64,000 bases of DNA, taken from positions 11,645 through 75,644 of the forward strand of contig CAZSAA010000001.1 of NCBI GenBank assembly GCA_964604915.1, read 5' to 3'. This document shows positions 17,910 to 24,888 of this stretch, piece by piece. The position numbers were made by a program, and so were the translations under genes. Within the stretch, counting starts at the first letter, position 1, and each line of letters begins with the position of its first letter. This DNA is from CAZSAA01 sp964604915. Its GTDB lineage: Bacteria > Patescibacteriota > Patescibacteriia > Patescibacteriales > UBA12465. Under the pieces are notes generated by a model. It worked only from the letters and a program-made list of their open reading frames with translations, was not told the origin of the DNA and made no database searches.

Positions 17910-17915
17910 ATTATA
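17910..17915 (-). promoter_or_regulatory. Extended -10 promoter for the sensory operon
   Basis: Minus-strand TATAAT preceded by TGG (an extended -10 element) about 38 nt before the ATG at 17871. No good -35 box is visible at the right distance, as is usual for extended -10 promoters. Confidence 0.5.
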
Positions 17916-17943
17916 CCATGCTTCCCGAGGCAAACACTAGGCT

Positions 17944-18540
17944 TTAGCCGACGATCAGGCCAAAGAGCCAAGAGATTATTGGCAGAAGCCAATCGAAACC
18001 GATGAAAATGAAAGCTATTAATATTATCAAGCTATATTTTTCCCAAGCCAGATATTTCTCCCGAATATCCCAAGGCAGGAAGGAGGACAATATCTTGGAC
18101 CCGTCGAGCGGCGGAATAGGGATGAGATTGAAGACCATGAGCAGCAGGTTTATATAGACGATGCTAGCTAAGAGAGTGGAAAAAGTCACGCTCACAAAAG
18201 GAGCGAAACGGAGGACCAAGCCAAAGATGAGGGCTAAGATCAGGTTAGCGAGCGGCCCAGCAACGGCTACCTTAGCGTCGCCATACTTGCGGTCGCGCAG
18301 ATTATATGGATTATATGGCACCGGCTTGGCCCAGCCAAGGATGAAAGAAGCGCCAGAGAGGACAAGCAGCAAGGGCAAGAAGATGGAGCCTACCGGATCC
18401 AAATGCGGGATAGGGTTAAGGGTAAGGCGGCCGGCTTGCCGAGCAGTCGGGTCGCCTAAGCGTTCCGCCGCGAAGCCATGCATATATTCATGAAAAATGG
18501 CGGAAAATATGAGGATGGCAATCTGATAAATCTCTAGCAT
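17944..18540 (-). CDS. Site-2 protease family membrane metallopeptidase (M50)
   Basis: A 198-aa polytopic membrane protein. The zinc motif is H17-E18-Y-M-H21 in the first transmembrane helix. The second conserved motif is PIPPLDG with D146, the third metal ligand. No PDZ domain is present, so it belongs to the compact Rip/SpoIVFB-like group that lacks PDZ. The substrate cannot be inferred; neighbours are the sensory operon and rpmB. Confidence 0.92.
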   Translation of the reverse strand: MLEIYQIAILIFSAIFHEYMHGFAAERLGDPTARQAGRLTLNPIPHLDPVGSIFLPLLLVLSGASFILGWAKPVPYNPYNLRDRKYGDAKVAVAGPLANLILALIFGLVLRFAPFVSVTFSTLLASIVYINLLLMVFNLIPIPPLDGSKILSSFLPWDIREKYLAWEKYSLIILIAFIFIGFDWLLPIISWLFGLIVG

Positions 18541-18562
18541 AATTTGTATATAAATATCCCAT

Positions 18563-18604
18563 ATTATACCCTATCTTGATTAATTTTAGAAATACTGCTA
18601 CTAT
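18563..18604. promoter_or_regulatory. Overlapping divergent promoters for the M50 protease and rpmB
   Basis: Plus strand: TTGATT (18576-18581), 17-nt spacer, TACTAT (18599-18604), facing rpmB. Minus strand: TATAAT (18563-18568), facing the protease 23 nt before its ATG, with only a weak -35. A second plus-strand -10-like box, GATAAT (18653-18658), ends 9 nt before the rpmB ATG and would give a leaderless rpmB mRNA. Confidence 0.55.
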
Positions 18605-18667
18605 ACCCCTAACGGCATAACTTCGCGTTATGTTTTAATTTGCTAATAACTCGATAATACTAAAACT

Positions 18668-18844
18668 ATGGGCAAGAAATGCGATTTGTGCGGAAGAGGT
18701 TCGACGAAAGGCGCCAGCCGTTCCCATTCCAAAGTCAAGACTTTGAAACGCCAAAACATCAATTTGCAGACCAAGAATATCGAAGGCTTGAAGCTGAAAG
18801 TCTGCACCAGCTGCCTACGGACAGCGGCCAAAGACGCCAGATAA
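18668..18844 (+). CDS. rpmB: 50S ribosomal protein L28
   Basis: A 58-aa L28 of the zinc-binding form: C5-x2-C8 and C46-x2-C49, with the opening MGKKCDLCGRGSTKGASRSHS. It is the only ribosomal gene on the plus strand in this window and has its own promoter and terminator. It is slightly shorter than the usual length of about 62 aa. Confidence 0.93.
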   Translation: MGKKCDLCGRGSTKGASRSHSKVKTLKRQNINLQTKNIEGLKLKVCTSCLRTAAKDAR

Positions 18845-18859
18845 GGCCGTAACAAGGAT

Positions 18860-18882
18860 CGCCCTTAACGGGGCGGTTTTTT
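18860..18882 (+). terminator. rpmB intrinsic terminator
   Basis: Stem CGCCC/GGGCG with a short loop (18860-18875), then GTTTTTT, 15 nt after the rpmB stop. Confidence 0.75.
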
Positions 18883-18911
18883 GTTAGACAAAGATATCGC
18901 TAGAAAATAAA

Positions 18912-18941
18912 TTGACAATCGTAAACGAAGCATGCTATAAG
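18912..18941 (+). promoter_or_regulatory. Promoter for the HExxH protein gene
   Basis: TTGACA (18912-18917), 18-nt spacer, TATAAG (18936-18941). A 22-nt stretch ending in the ATG (AACCTTAAAAACTAAATAA then ATG) nearly matches the leader of the gene at 62795. No Shine-Dalgarno sequence is present. Confidence 0.75.
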
Positions 18942-18968
18942 ATTCAATCAACCTTAAAAACTAAATAA

Positions 18969-19832
18969 ATGAGAAAAATTAATGGGCCCTGGAAGGGCAA
19001 ATGGAACTACTTGGCATATTTTTCAAAAGGCATCAATCCCCATACACGTAGTCGTTTCCAGAAAGCGAGGATATGCAAAGTATATGGGGTCAGGACCTTG
19101 AGGCGTTCCTGCTTTGAAAGAACCGCTATCCAAGTAGCGATTTCCGCCTTAAATGAAGTACTACACGACCTTGGGATAAAGGGCGTCCCTATATCGTATG
19201 ATCAGATCCTGGTATTGGACCTAGAAAAATTTATTAAAGAGGTGAATCTCGGCAAAAGAGACAGAGGGGCGGCGGCTGGCAACGGATTCGCTTATATACC
19301 CAGGAACAACGTTCGCCGAGCCCGCTTTATCCATGACGTTACCCACGAACTAGCTCATCTAGCTTCCTTCTATGGCTTGTCCTTATCTAAATCTGGCAAC
19401 AAAGTCATGATAAACCAAAGCCGATCGGGCTATTCGATCTGGAAACCTAAGCGTACCCAATTCTCCGGCCTTAATGAAGCGGCCACAGAAATCTTGGCTC
19501 AACTGATCCGGCGAAAACTACCGGCTGAAATCGGTTTGACCGAAAAAGAGCGCCAAGAATTATTCAATATCGGGGTATATGTCCCGCAATGCATACTGGT
19601 AATGGGATTATTGAAGCATTCCAGTCTCCCGCTATCGCTTCTACTTAGGTCTTACATAGATGGATCGGACGATTTCTTACGAGAGTTGGGCTTGAGGATT
19701 CCCCACGCCCAGCAAGCGCTCTCAGTTATGAATTTAACGGATAAGTCCCCTCGCCACGCGGCAAAAACGATCGCTGGCAAGAAAGGGGAACAGATGCTAG
19801 AAGAAGAGATGAAAAGGATCATGGAAGATTGA
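18969..19832 (+). CDS. Putative zinc metallopeptidase of the HExxH type, function unknown
   Basis: A 287-aa soluble protein. A zinc motif H126-E-L-A-H130 lies in FIHDVTHELAHLAS, and GLNEAATEI (E170 or E174) about 40 residues later could supply the third ligand, as in gluzincins. The N terminus (1-50) is basic, and residues 100-115 form a glycine-rich loop. There is no signal peptide or membrane segment, so it should act in the cytoplasm or be exported by an unknown route. It stands alone, with a strong promoter and no operon partners. The ImmA/IrrE-type HExxH proteins are the nearest concept, but no match to a named family is claimed. Confidence 0.8.
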   Translation: MRKINGPWKGKWNYLAYFSKGINPHTRSRFQKARICKVYGVRTLRRSCFERTAIQVAISALNEVLHDLGIKGVPISYDQILVLDLEKFIKEVNLGKRDRGAAAGNGFAYIPRNNVRRARFIHDVTHELAHLASFYGLSLSKSGNKVMINQSRSGYSIWKPKRTQFSGLNEAATEILAQLIRRKLPAEIGLTEKERQELFNIGVYVPQCILVMGLLKHSSLPLSLLLRSYIDGSDDFLRELGLRIPHAQQALSVMNLTDKSPRHAAKTIAGKKGEQMLEEEMKRIMED

Positions 19833-19870
19833 TCCTTTTTTAATTGCCCGGAGATGCCCTGCTACCTATA

Positions 19871-19899
19871 TTGACTGAAGTGGGCATTCCTGATAGAAT
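19871..19899 (+). promoter_or_regulatory. Promoter for the membrane coiled-coil protein
   Basis: TTGACT (19871-19876), 17-nt spacer, TAGAAT (19894-19899). It gives a leader of roughly 107 nt that carries a strong hairpin at 19939-19991. Confidence 0.65.
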
Positions 19900-19938
19900 C
19901 ACCTAATATCCTGGCTCTTTAACAAAGATTGGTGAAGT

Positions 19939-19991
19939 CGAGTTAATCGTCGAGTTGGCTAAAAAATATAGCCGATTGGGCGATTAACTTG
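19939..19991 (+). promoter_or_regulatory. Long hairpin in the 5' leader of the gene at 20014
   Basis: Arms 19939-19949 and 19981-19991 pair over 11 bp with one G-U pair. Inside is a second stem, GGCTA/TAGCC (19957-19961 with 19969-19973). The ATG follows 22 nt later after an A-rich stretch. There is no T run, so it is not a terminator; a leader element or mRNA-stability hairpin is possible. Confidence 0.5.
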
Positions 19992-20013
19992 AGTATTAAC
20001 CAAAAAAAATAAA

Positions 20014-20805
20014 ATGGAAAATAAAATGATCCTTAAAGAAATCCGAACCGCCACGAAGGTTAGACTGTATTTCCGATTGATCCCTGTCTTCATTCTATCT
20101 GCCGTAATCGCGGTCTTGCTAGCTATTTTCAACTTCTTCCTCCATTTAGAATTGAGAACTATAGCCTTGATAATTTTTTCCCTATTTGGATTGCCAATGC
20201 TGACCATCCTTTTCATCCCCCTTAGCCCTTGGCTAATCGGGATGAACTATCAGAAGCGCACCTATCTCCGAGAAAAATCGGATGAACTAAAAACTTGGAA
20301 AGAGCAACGGCAAAAATATTTTGATAAAGGCGCTGACATCTTGCAACGGGACCCTCTTTCAATTCCGCCCATACCGGAAATGATGGCTGACTGGGAAAAG
20401 CTAGGAGACAATATCCGAAAAAGTCTCGCCGATGCTCCGAATAAACTGGACGAGCTAAAAAAGGAGCGTGACCGGGTTGTCAGCCAAATTACCAAAGCCT
20501 ACGACCGCTCCTATTTCTCCTTCTTGAAGGCAGGCCAGGAAAAATTAGCGCTGGAGATACTGGAAAAGAGTCAAAGCGAAGTCGACGAAAATTGGAATTC
20601 CGCTCAAGATAAACTGGAAAAGTATCAGCAATATCTGGAGGAGGAATTGATTAGCTTGGCTAACCGGCAGAAAAATCTAGCTGGACAAGCGAAAGATATC
20701 CAACGCTCAGCCTATGCTATCTATTTTAAATCATATAATGAAGCGGATCATCGATGTTCCGAGATAGCGAAAAAGATAGAACTGGCCCGACAGCTGCCAG
20801 TTTAA
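20014..20805 (+). CDS. Membrane-anchored coiled-coil protein, function unknown
   Basis: A 263-aa protein. Two transmembrane helices are visible at about residues 22-44 and 50-73, with a very short loop between them. The remaining 190 residues are charged and helical and probably form coiled coils facing the cytoplasm (repeated K/E/Q patterns from about 85 to 255). No catalytic motif was recognised. The gene has its own promoter, hairpin leader and terminator. The shape resembles LemA-like or cell-envelope scaffold proteins, but no family is claimed. Confidence 0.8.
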   Translation: MENKMILKEIRTATKVRLYFRLIPVFILSAVIAVLLAIFNFFLHLELRTIALIIFSLFGLPMLTILFIPLSPWLIGMNYQKRTYLREKSDELKTWKEQRQKYFDKGADILQRDPLSIPPIPEMMADWEKLGDNIRKSLADAPNKLDELKKERDRVVSQITKAYDRSYFSFLKAGQEKLALEILEKSQSEVDENWNSAQDKLEKYQQYLEEELISLANRQKNLAGQAKDIQRSAYAIYFKSYNEADHRCSEIAKKIELARQLPV

Positions 20806-20819
20806 AACGAATGATAACT

Positions 20820-20848
20820 ACCGAGCCCCTCTAGGCTCGGTATTTTTT
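20820..20848 (+). terminator. Intrinsic terminator after the membrane coiled-coil gene
   Basis: Perfect 8-bp stem ACCGAGCC/GGCTCGGT with a 6-nt loop, followed by ATTTTTT on the plus strand. Confidence 0.85.
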
Positions 20849-20858
20849 ATCTATCCGA

Positions 20859-22343
20859 CTATCCCTCATCACGTTTCTTGGAAAGACGGGCTACCACTAA
20901 GAGTAATACCAGATAATATGAACAAACGAAGGCCGGACTCATCTTCTCAGCCAGCCAATACCCGCCCGGGATATCAGCAAAAAAACCCGCCCCGGCAATG
21001 GCCGCCTTAGCTAGCAGGTACGGAAAGAAGAAGGCGAGCGATGATAGAGGCGGCATCAAACAAGCGACTAGGCAAGCCAAGATGATAGCCGGCAGGAAAA
21101 GGTTAAAAAGGGGGGCGATAAAGATGTTACTGATAAGGCATATCACGGCTACTTTTCCAAAGGCTTGGACTGACACCGGCCAGATGAAGAGGAAAGCGCA
21201 AAGCGACATCACGCCGCTATCAGCCGCCATCTTGACCCAAGCCAGGCCGATGTGTTGGCGATATAGGTGTTCGATATAAGGAAACAAGAAACCGAGGCCA
21301 GCCATCGCCAAGAAAGACATCTGGAAACCTAAATCATCGCGCAGGAGCAAAGGATTGACTAGGAGCATCAAGGTGGCGGAGAGCGATAGCATCAAGCTAA
21401 AAGCGCCCTGATGGCCTTTAGCGAAGGAAATGGCGACTAACCCGCCCATTATCGCTCCTCGCACAGCCGAGCTCTGGAATCCACTCAAAGCAACGTACGT
21501 AATGATAACAGCTAAACAGACTGGCAAAGCTTGGCGGCGAGAAAATTTTAGTGCCGAAAGGAGGGAGGCCATCAAGCCCAAGATGAGGGTAATATGGGTA
21601 CCGGAGATAGCGATTAGGTGGCTAAGGCCAGAATCGGAAAAATCCTGTTCCACCGCTTCCCCGACCGTCTTCCGATATCCCAGCAGCAACGCCGCCGAAA
21701 GGCCGGCTTCCGGCTCTGGCATGCTCTGTTGGATAAGGCGCCTCACCGAACCACGAAACGAAGCTAACTGACAATTATGCCCGATACCTAATTTCCTTAT
21801 CTGCGGCTGGTACATCTGGGCATATATGCCATAGCGGGCTAGGTAGCGGTCATAGCGGAAAGTATCGACTGGCGATGGCTGCACCAACTCTCCCGATAGC
21901 CACAGCTTATCGCCGCAATGATATTGAGGAAAGGCTGGCAAGCTTAACCGCACCTTTTCAGAAACATTCAGGCAAGCATTATCCAGGCAAAGGCGATATG
22001 CCGCGATATCCACGCTCACCGAGGCACCCCTTCCGTCTGGTTCCGTGGCCACGATTCCTTCAAACGATAACGTCTGGCCATAGTACGGTTGCCAAGCCGC
22101 CGTCCGATCATGTAAGGCGACATAGTTAACATAGTACCCTCGGCCTAAAAACACCGAGAAGACCAAAAGAACGATATATAACAGATGGCCGACCGCAGAT
22201 ATTCCTTTCAAACGGAAGAAGCGATAGGCTAAGGCTAAAGCGATGGCCAGATAAGCGGCTTCCCAGGCGAAAGAGGCGGCCAGGATGCCCGCTAAAAAAC
22301 CCATGGAGAGATAGAGCGATAGGTAGTATAGGTGTTTTCCCAT
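20859..22343 (-). CDS. comEC: ComEC/Rec2-type competence protein without the beta-lactamase-like domain
   Basis: About 494 aa. The ATG at 22343 (MGKHLYYLSLYLS) is preferred to an upstream TTG. It is a polytopic membrane protein: N-terminal hydrophobic segments, then an OB-like external domain (about residues 75-185), then the Competence domain with SGLSHLIAISGTHITLILGL and further transmembrane helices. It ends after the last helix with ARLSKKRDEG and has no C-terminal metallo-beta-lactamase-like domain, which longer ComEC proteins carry. It would form the inner-membrane channel for single-stranded DNA uptake. Confidence 0.93.
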   Translation of the reverse strand: MGKHLYYLSLYLSMGFLAGILAASFAWEAAYLAIALALAYRFFRLKGISAVGHLLYIVLLVFSVFLGRGYYVNYVALHDRTAAWQPYYGQTLSFEGIVATEPDGRGASVSVDIAAYRLCLDNACLNVSEKVRLSLPAFPQYHCGDKLWLSGELVQPSPVDTFRYDRYLARYGIYAQMYQPQIRKLGIGHNCQLASFRGSVRRLIQQSMPEPEAGLSAALLLGYRKTVGEAVEQDFSDSGLSHLIAISGTHITLILGLMASLLSALKFSRRQALPVCLAVIITYVALSGFQSSAVRGAIMGGLVAISFAKGHQGAFSLMLSLSATLMLLVNPLLLRDDLGFQMSFLAMAGLGFLFPYIEHLYRQHIGLAWVKMAADSGVMSLCAFLFIWPVSVQAFGKVAVICLISNIFIAPLFNLFLPAIILACLVACLMPPLSSLAFFFPYLLAKAAIAGAGFFADIPGGYWLAEKMSPAFVCSYYLVLLLVVARLSKKRDEG

Positions 22344-22400
22344 TCCGATATCATAGAGCAATCCAGCTTAACCAGACTTCAAGTCAACTAGATCGCTTGC

Positions 22401-22406
22401 TATATT
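22401..22406 (+). promoter_or_regulatory. -10 box for the candidate small RNA
   Basis: TATATT on the plus strand, with TTCAAG (22378-22383) 17 nt upstream as a weak -35. Transcription would begin about 22412, just at the first base of the predicted RNA fold. Confidence 0.45.
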
Positions 22407-22411
22407 CGGAG

Positions 22412-22538
22412 GGGTAGAGTACAGTGGTAGCGTGCTTGCGAGCGCAAGCTCTATCCGGCTAAATCCTGCGAAGGACCTTAAGCCAGAAGCAAGCACAACA
22501 AAAACACTCTTTTTCCAAAGGGTGTTTTTATTTTTTTT
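22412..22538 (+). ncRNA. Candidate structured small RNA of unknown family
   Basis: A non-coding stretch between comEC and prfB (both minus) with a promoter-like box, strong pairing and a terminator. One fold is a three-way junction: outer helix 22432-22439 with 22489-22496 (8 bp perfect), hairpin 22440-22451 (GAGC-GCAA-GCTC, GNRA loop), and hairpin 22457-22484 (GGCT/AGCC with inner TCCT-GCGA-AGGA, also a GNRA loop). A competing helix, 22412-22419 with 22449-22456 (8 bp, one G-U), uses bases of the first fold. It is not a tRNA (no T-arm) and lacks the SRP signature loop. No open reading frame of note lies in it. Confidence 0.6.
22500..22538 (+). terminator. Intrinsic terminator of the candidate small RNA
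   Basis: A 13-bp stem, 22500-22512 with 22517-22529 (one G-U pair), tetraloop TTCC, then ATTTTTTTT. On the minus strand an A-rich/T-rich stem also allows weaker termination. Confidence 0.85.
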
Positions 22539-22559
22539 CTTATCTCAATCTAATTTTCC

Positions 22560-23669
22560 CTAAGCCCCAGCATTAAAGCGCAAGAAAGCCTGGATAAAGC
22601 CCTCGAGTTCCCCGTCTAGCACGCGCTGAGGGTCATTGCTTTCATATCCGGTACGGCGGTCCTTCACTTTCTTTAACTTCGATAGTGAATATGAACGGAT
22701 GTGCGACGCCCATTCGGCCCGATTGATGCCGCCTTTAAGCTGGAAACGTTCCGCCTGGCGTCTTTCCACTTCCAATTGAGCGAGCTTAGCGCGCAGGAGA
22801 GTGAAAGCGTTCTCCTTATTCTGGTGCTGCGAGCGTTCGGTCTGGCAAGAAACAGTGATACCGGTAGGTAAATGGACCAAACGTACAGCCGAATCGGTAG
22901 TATTGACGCTCTGGCCACCCGGACCGGAAGAACGGAAGACGTCGAGCCGGACATCTTCATCCTTTATCTCCACTTCCCCGGCCTCGATTTCCGGCACCAC
23001 TTCGATACTGGCGAAGGAGGTCTGTTCCTTGCCCTGGGCATTGAAAGGAGAATGCCTTTCCAACCGGTGCACGCCGTTCTCGCCCTTGAGATAGCCATAG
23101 GCATAGGGGCCGGATACCTTCAAAGTCACGCTCTTTATTCCTGCTTCCTGGGCGACGATACGTTCCATAGTCTCAGTCTTGAAAGAACTGCGCTCGCAAT
23201 ATCTCAAAATCATCCGCTCCAGCATCTGGGCGAAGTCCTGGGCATCAACGCCGCCGGTACCGGCGCTGATACTCACCAAACAATTATTGGCATCATATTC
23301 CTCAGAGAGGAAGGTCTTAGTCTCAAGATCATCGAGAGCCTTGAGAAAGAGCGGCAGTTCCTTGTCTAGTTCCTGCTGCCAACTCTCATCTCCCGAGGCC
23401 AATTCAATCATCTCCGCTATCTTGCTTAGCTCGCGGTTCAAGCCGCTCCAAGCTTCATTTATCACCTCGATCGCCTTGAGACGCTGCCCGGCCTTAGCGG
23501 CGGCCGCCTGGCCATTCCAGAAATCCGGGCTATCCATGCGTAATCTCAAGGATGTCGCTTCCTTTTCCAACTTCTCTATATCCAAAGCCATGCCTAAACT
23601 CCCCAACCTTTCTCTGAGGCCAGAGATCTTGATATTTTCCAAATTGGCGCTGGCTGGTCGATTTTCCAT
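22560..23669 (-). CDS. prfB: Peptide chain release factor 2
   Basis: RF2, which releases peptides at UGA and UAA. The 369-aa protein has the SPF codon-recognition motif (RHSPFNAQ) and the GGQ catalytic loop (SSGPGGQSVNTTDSAVR). The gene is read in a single frame: there is no in-frame early stop, so the programmed frameshift common in prfB is absent. It is downstream of the HEPN-like pair by 35 nt and may be partly read from that promoter. Confidence 0.97.
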   Translation of the reverse strand: MENRPASANLENIKISGLRERLGSLGMALDIEKLEKEATSLRLRMDSPDFWNGQAAAAKAGQRLKAIEVINEAWSGLNRELSKIAEMIELASGDESWQQELDKELPLFLKALDDLETKTFLSEEYDANNCLVSISAGTGGVDAQDFAQMLERMILRYCERSSFKTETMERIVAQEAGIKSVTLKVSGPYAYGYLKGENGVHRLERHSPFNAQGKEQTSFASIEVVPEIEAGEVEIKDEDVRLDVFRSSGPGGQSVNTTDSAVRLVHLPTGITVSCQTERSQHQNKENAFTLLRAKLAQLEVERRQAERFQLKGGINRAEWASHIRSYSLSKLKKVKDRRTGYESNDPQRVLDGELEGFIQAFLRFNAGA

Positions 23670-23704
23670 ATGAAATATTTGATTTCGAAAACCTCTCCTG
23701 TCAA

Positions 23705-24079
23705 TTAACCTATCGAAGGGGCGGATACGCTTTCTTCGGATTTTATTATATACGCGCTATGGACGTCATTGCCATTAATTTTTCTATTTTCTATGACAGT
23801 ATCGGATTTAAATTGTAATAATTCCTGGATTAAATGTTCATCAATCGGGAAAATAGCTATCCGCGCGATTTCATTTACTTCAGGAGGCATTAAGATCTCT
23901 ATGATTTTTTTGCGTATCATTTCAAAAACTTCAGACCTATTATCGTCCGTGGCCCAGGAAGCACTAATGACGACTGTCCATTTATCAATAAATTCATCCA
24001 TTTTTAACAAAGCAAAAATAGCGACATCCCCTCGCTCTTTCTCGATACTATTTAAGATTGCCTTGAATTTTTCTACCAT
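23705..24079 (-). CDS. Partner protein of the HEPN-like gene, function unknown
   Basis: A 124-aa soluble protein whose start overlaps the end of the HEPN-like gene by 7 nt, so the two are probably coupled. Blocks such as ERGDVAIFALLKMDEFIDKW, then VVISASWATDDN and the EIARIAIFPIDEHLIQELLQ stretch, look like a compact alpha/beta domain. Two-gene units of this layout are typical of toxin-antitoxin or nucleotide-modifying pairs, but no catalytic motif was recognised, so no function is assigned. Confidence 0.8.
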   Translation of the reverse strand: MVEKFKAILNSIEKERGDVAIFALLKMDEFIDKWTVVISASWATDDNRSEVFEMIRKKIIEILMPPEVNEIARIAIFPIDEHLIQELLQFKSDTVIENRKINGNDVHSAYIIKSEESVSAPSIG

Positions 24080-24525
24080 AAATTCCTGCTTTTTAAAATG
24101 GGGATGATTCCATCGGGACTGGCCATTAGATAACCGTACAGGCTCTGTGCCTTTTTTTCATCAAATTTATCCAATACTTCATACCTGATACTCGTCCATG
24201 CGCCACTTTTTGTATATTCTTGGGTAAATCCAGACCAACTACTCGCCCCCTCGCCTGATAATCCAAAAATTTTCGAGGCGCCAGAGATGACAAGCAGCAT
24301 ATCAAAATCATGAGTAAGAAAATAATTTGTTATCTTCTGATTTTTGGTTGATTTCTCTGGATACGCCGCTAAATCCAAAACATTGCAGGTTAGCGCTTTC
24401 AATATGCATTCTAACACAAATCCCATCATATAAACAGCCACGCCCCATTCTTGATTTGATATCAAAATATCAACTGTCTTCAGCCGTTTTTCCGCAATAT
24501 CTTTAAAATCTACGTAAGTAGCCAT
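24073..24525 (-). CDS. HEPN-like helical protein, probable two-gene toxin-antitoxin-like unit
   Basis: A 150-aa mostly helical protein. Residues 8-50 (AEKRLKTVDILISNQEWGVAV followed by GFVLECILKALTC) match the HEPN pattern of AxxLL...A....G..EC.LKA, and LTHDFDMLL near residue 90 matches the later HEPN helix with tHDL..L. The R-x4-6-H ribonuclease motif is not evident, so it may be a non-catalytic member. It has its own promoter and is followed with overlap by a small partner gene. Confidence 0.8.
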   Translation of the reverse strand: MATYVDFKDIAEKRLKTVDILISNQEWGVAVYMMGFVLECILKALTCNVLDLAAYPEKSTKNQKITNYFLTHDFDMLLVISGASKIFGLSGEGASSWSGFTQEYTKSGAWTSIRYEVLDKFDEKKAQSLYGYLMASPDGIIPILKSRNLW

Positions 24526-24543
24526 AGTTTTATTCGGATAATA

Positions 24544-24571
24544 ACTATACCAGACCGATAGCGCTTTACAA
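24544..24571 (-). promoter_or_regulatory. Promoter of the HEPN-like pair
   Basis: Minus strand: TTGTAA (24566-24571), 16-nt spacer ending in TGG, TATAGT (24544-24549). The leader would be only about 12 nt. Confidence 0.6.
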
Positions 24572-24679
24572 GCTTAACAACATACATTATGCTCCTTTAA
24601 TCATTAAGCCTCTCTAAACCCCCTCCGATGCAAAACGGCCATCTCTCATAGAAGTTGTTTTAAGAAATATGAAAATTTA

Positions 24680-24823
24680 TCAATTACCGGTAATATAGTT
24701 TTTCAATGTCTCCATGCCTCCGTGCCTATTGACCATATCTATTTGCTCCTTAATCGCCTTATCAACTGCCAGCCTTACTATCTTTATTTTTTCTGCAGTT
24801 GTTAGCAGGAACCGCTCTAGCGT
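24680..24823 (-). pseudogene. Possible gene remnant (47-codon open frame without a start)
   Basis: In the 363-nt gap between the HEPN-like pair and rpsI, a minus-strand frame reads like protein: TLERFLLTTAEKIKIVRLAVDK, then AIKEQIDMVNRHGGMETLKNY and a stop at 24680. Its charge pattern is that of a coding helix, but it has no ATG near its beginning and an in-frame stop just upstream. It may be the end of a lost gene. The rest of the gap (24526-24679) holds only the HEPN promoter. Confidence 0.3.
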
Positions 24824-24832
24824 TCATTTACC

Positions 24833-24858
24833 AAACAACCCTCTTCCGAGGGTTGTTT
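24833..24858 (-). terminator. Terminator of the alpha operon, after rpsI
   Basis: Perfect 11-bp stem AAACAACCCTC/GAGGGTTGTTT (24833-24843 with 24848-24858) with a 4-nt loop, 30 nt beyond the rpsI stop. The stem ends in T-rich sequence in both directions, and no gene on the plus strand needs it. Confidence 0.7.
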
Positions 24859-24888
24859 CTGCATATATTCGAATACTTATAGTAATCT

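Noticed and set aside
22412..22500. tRNA or SRP RNA gene
   Set aside because: The string GTAGAGTACAGTGGTAG looks like a D-arm, but there is no T-arm or matching acceptor stem. The SRP tip signature (a GNRA tetraloop with the conserved asymmetric loop AGCA opposite CAGG) is also missing.
22560..23669. Programmed frameshift in prfB
   Set aside because: The whole 369-aa RF2 is read in one frame from its ATG, with no early in-frame TGA.
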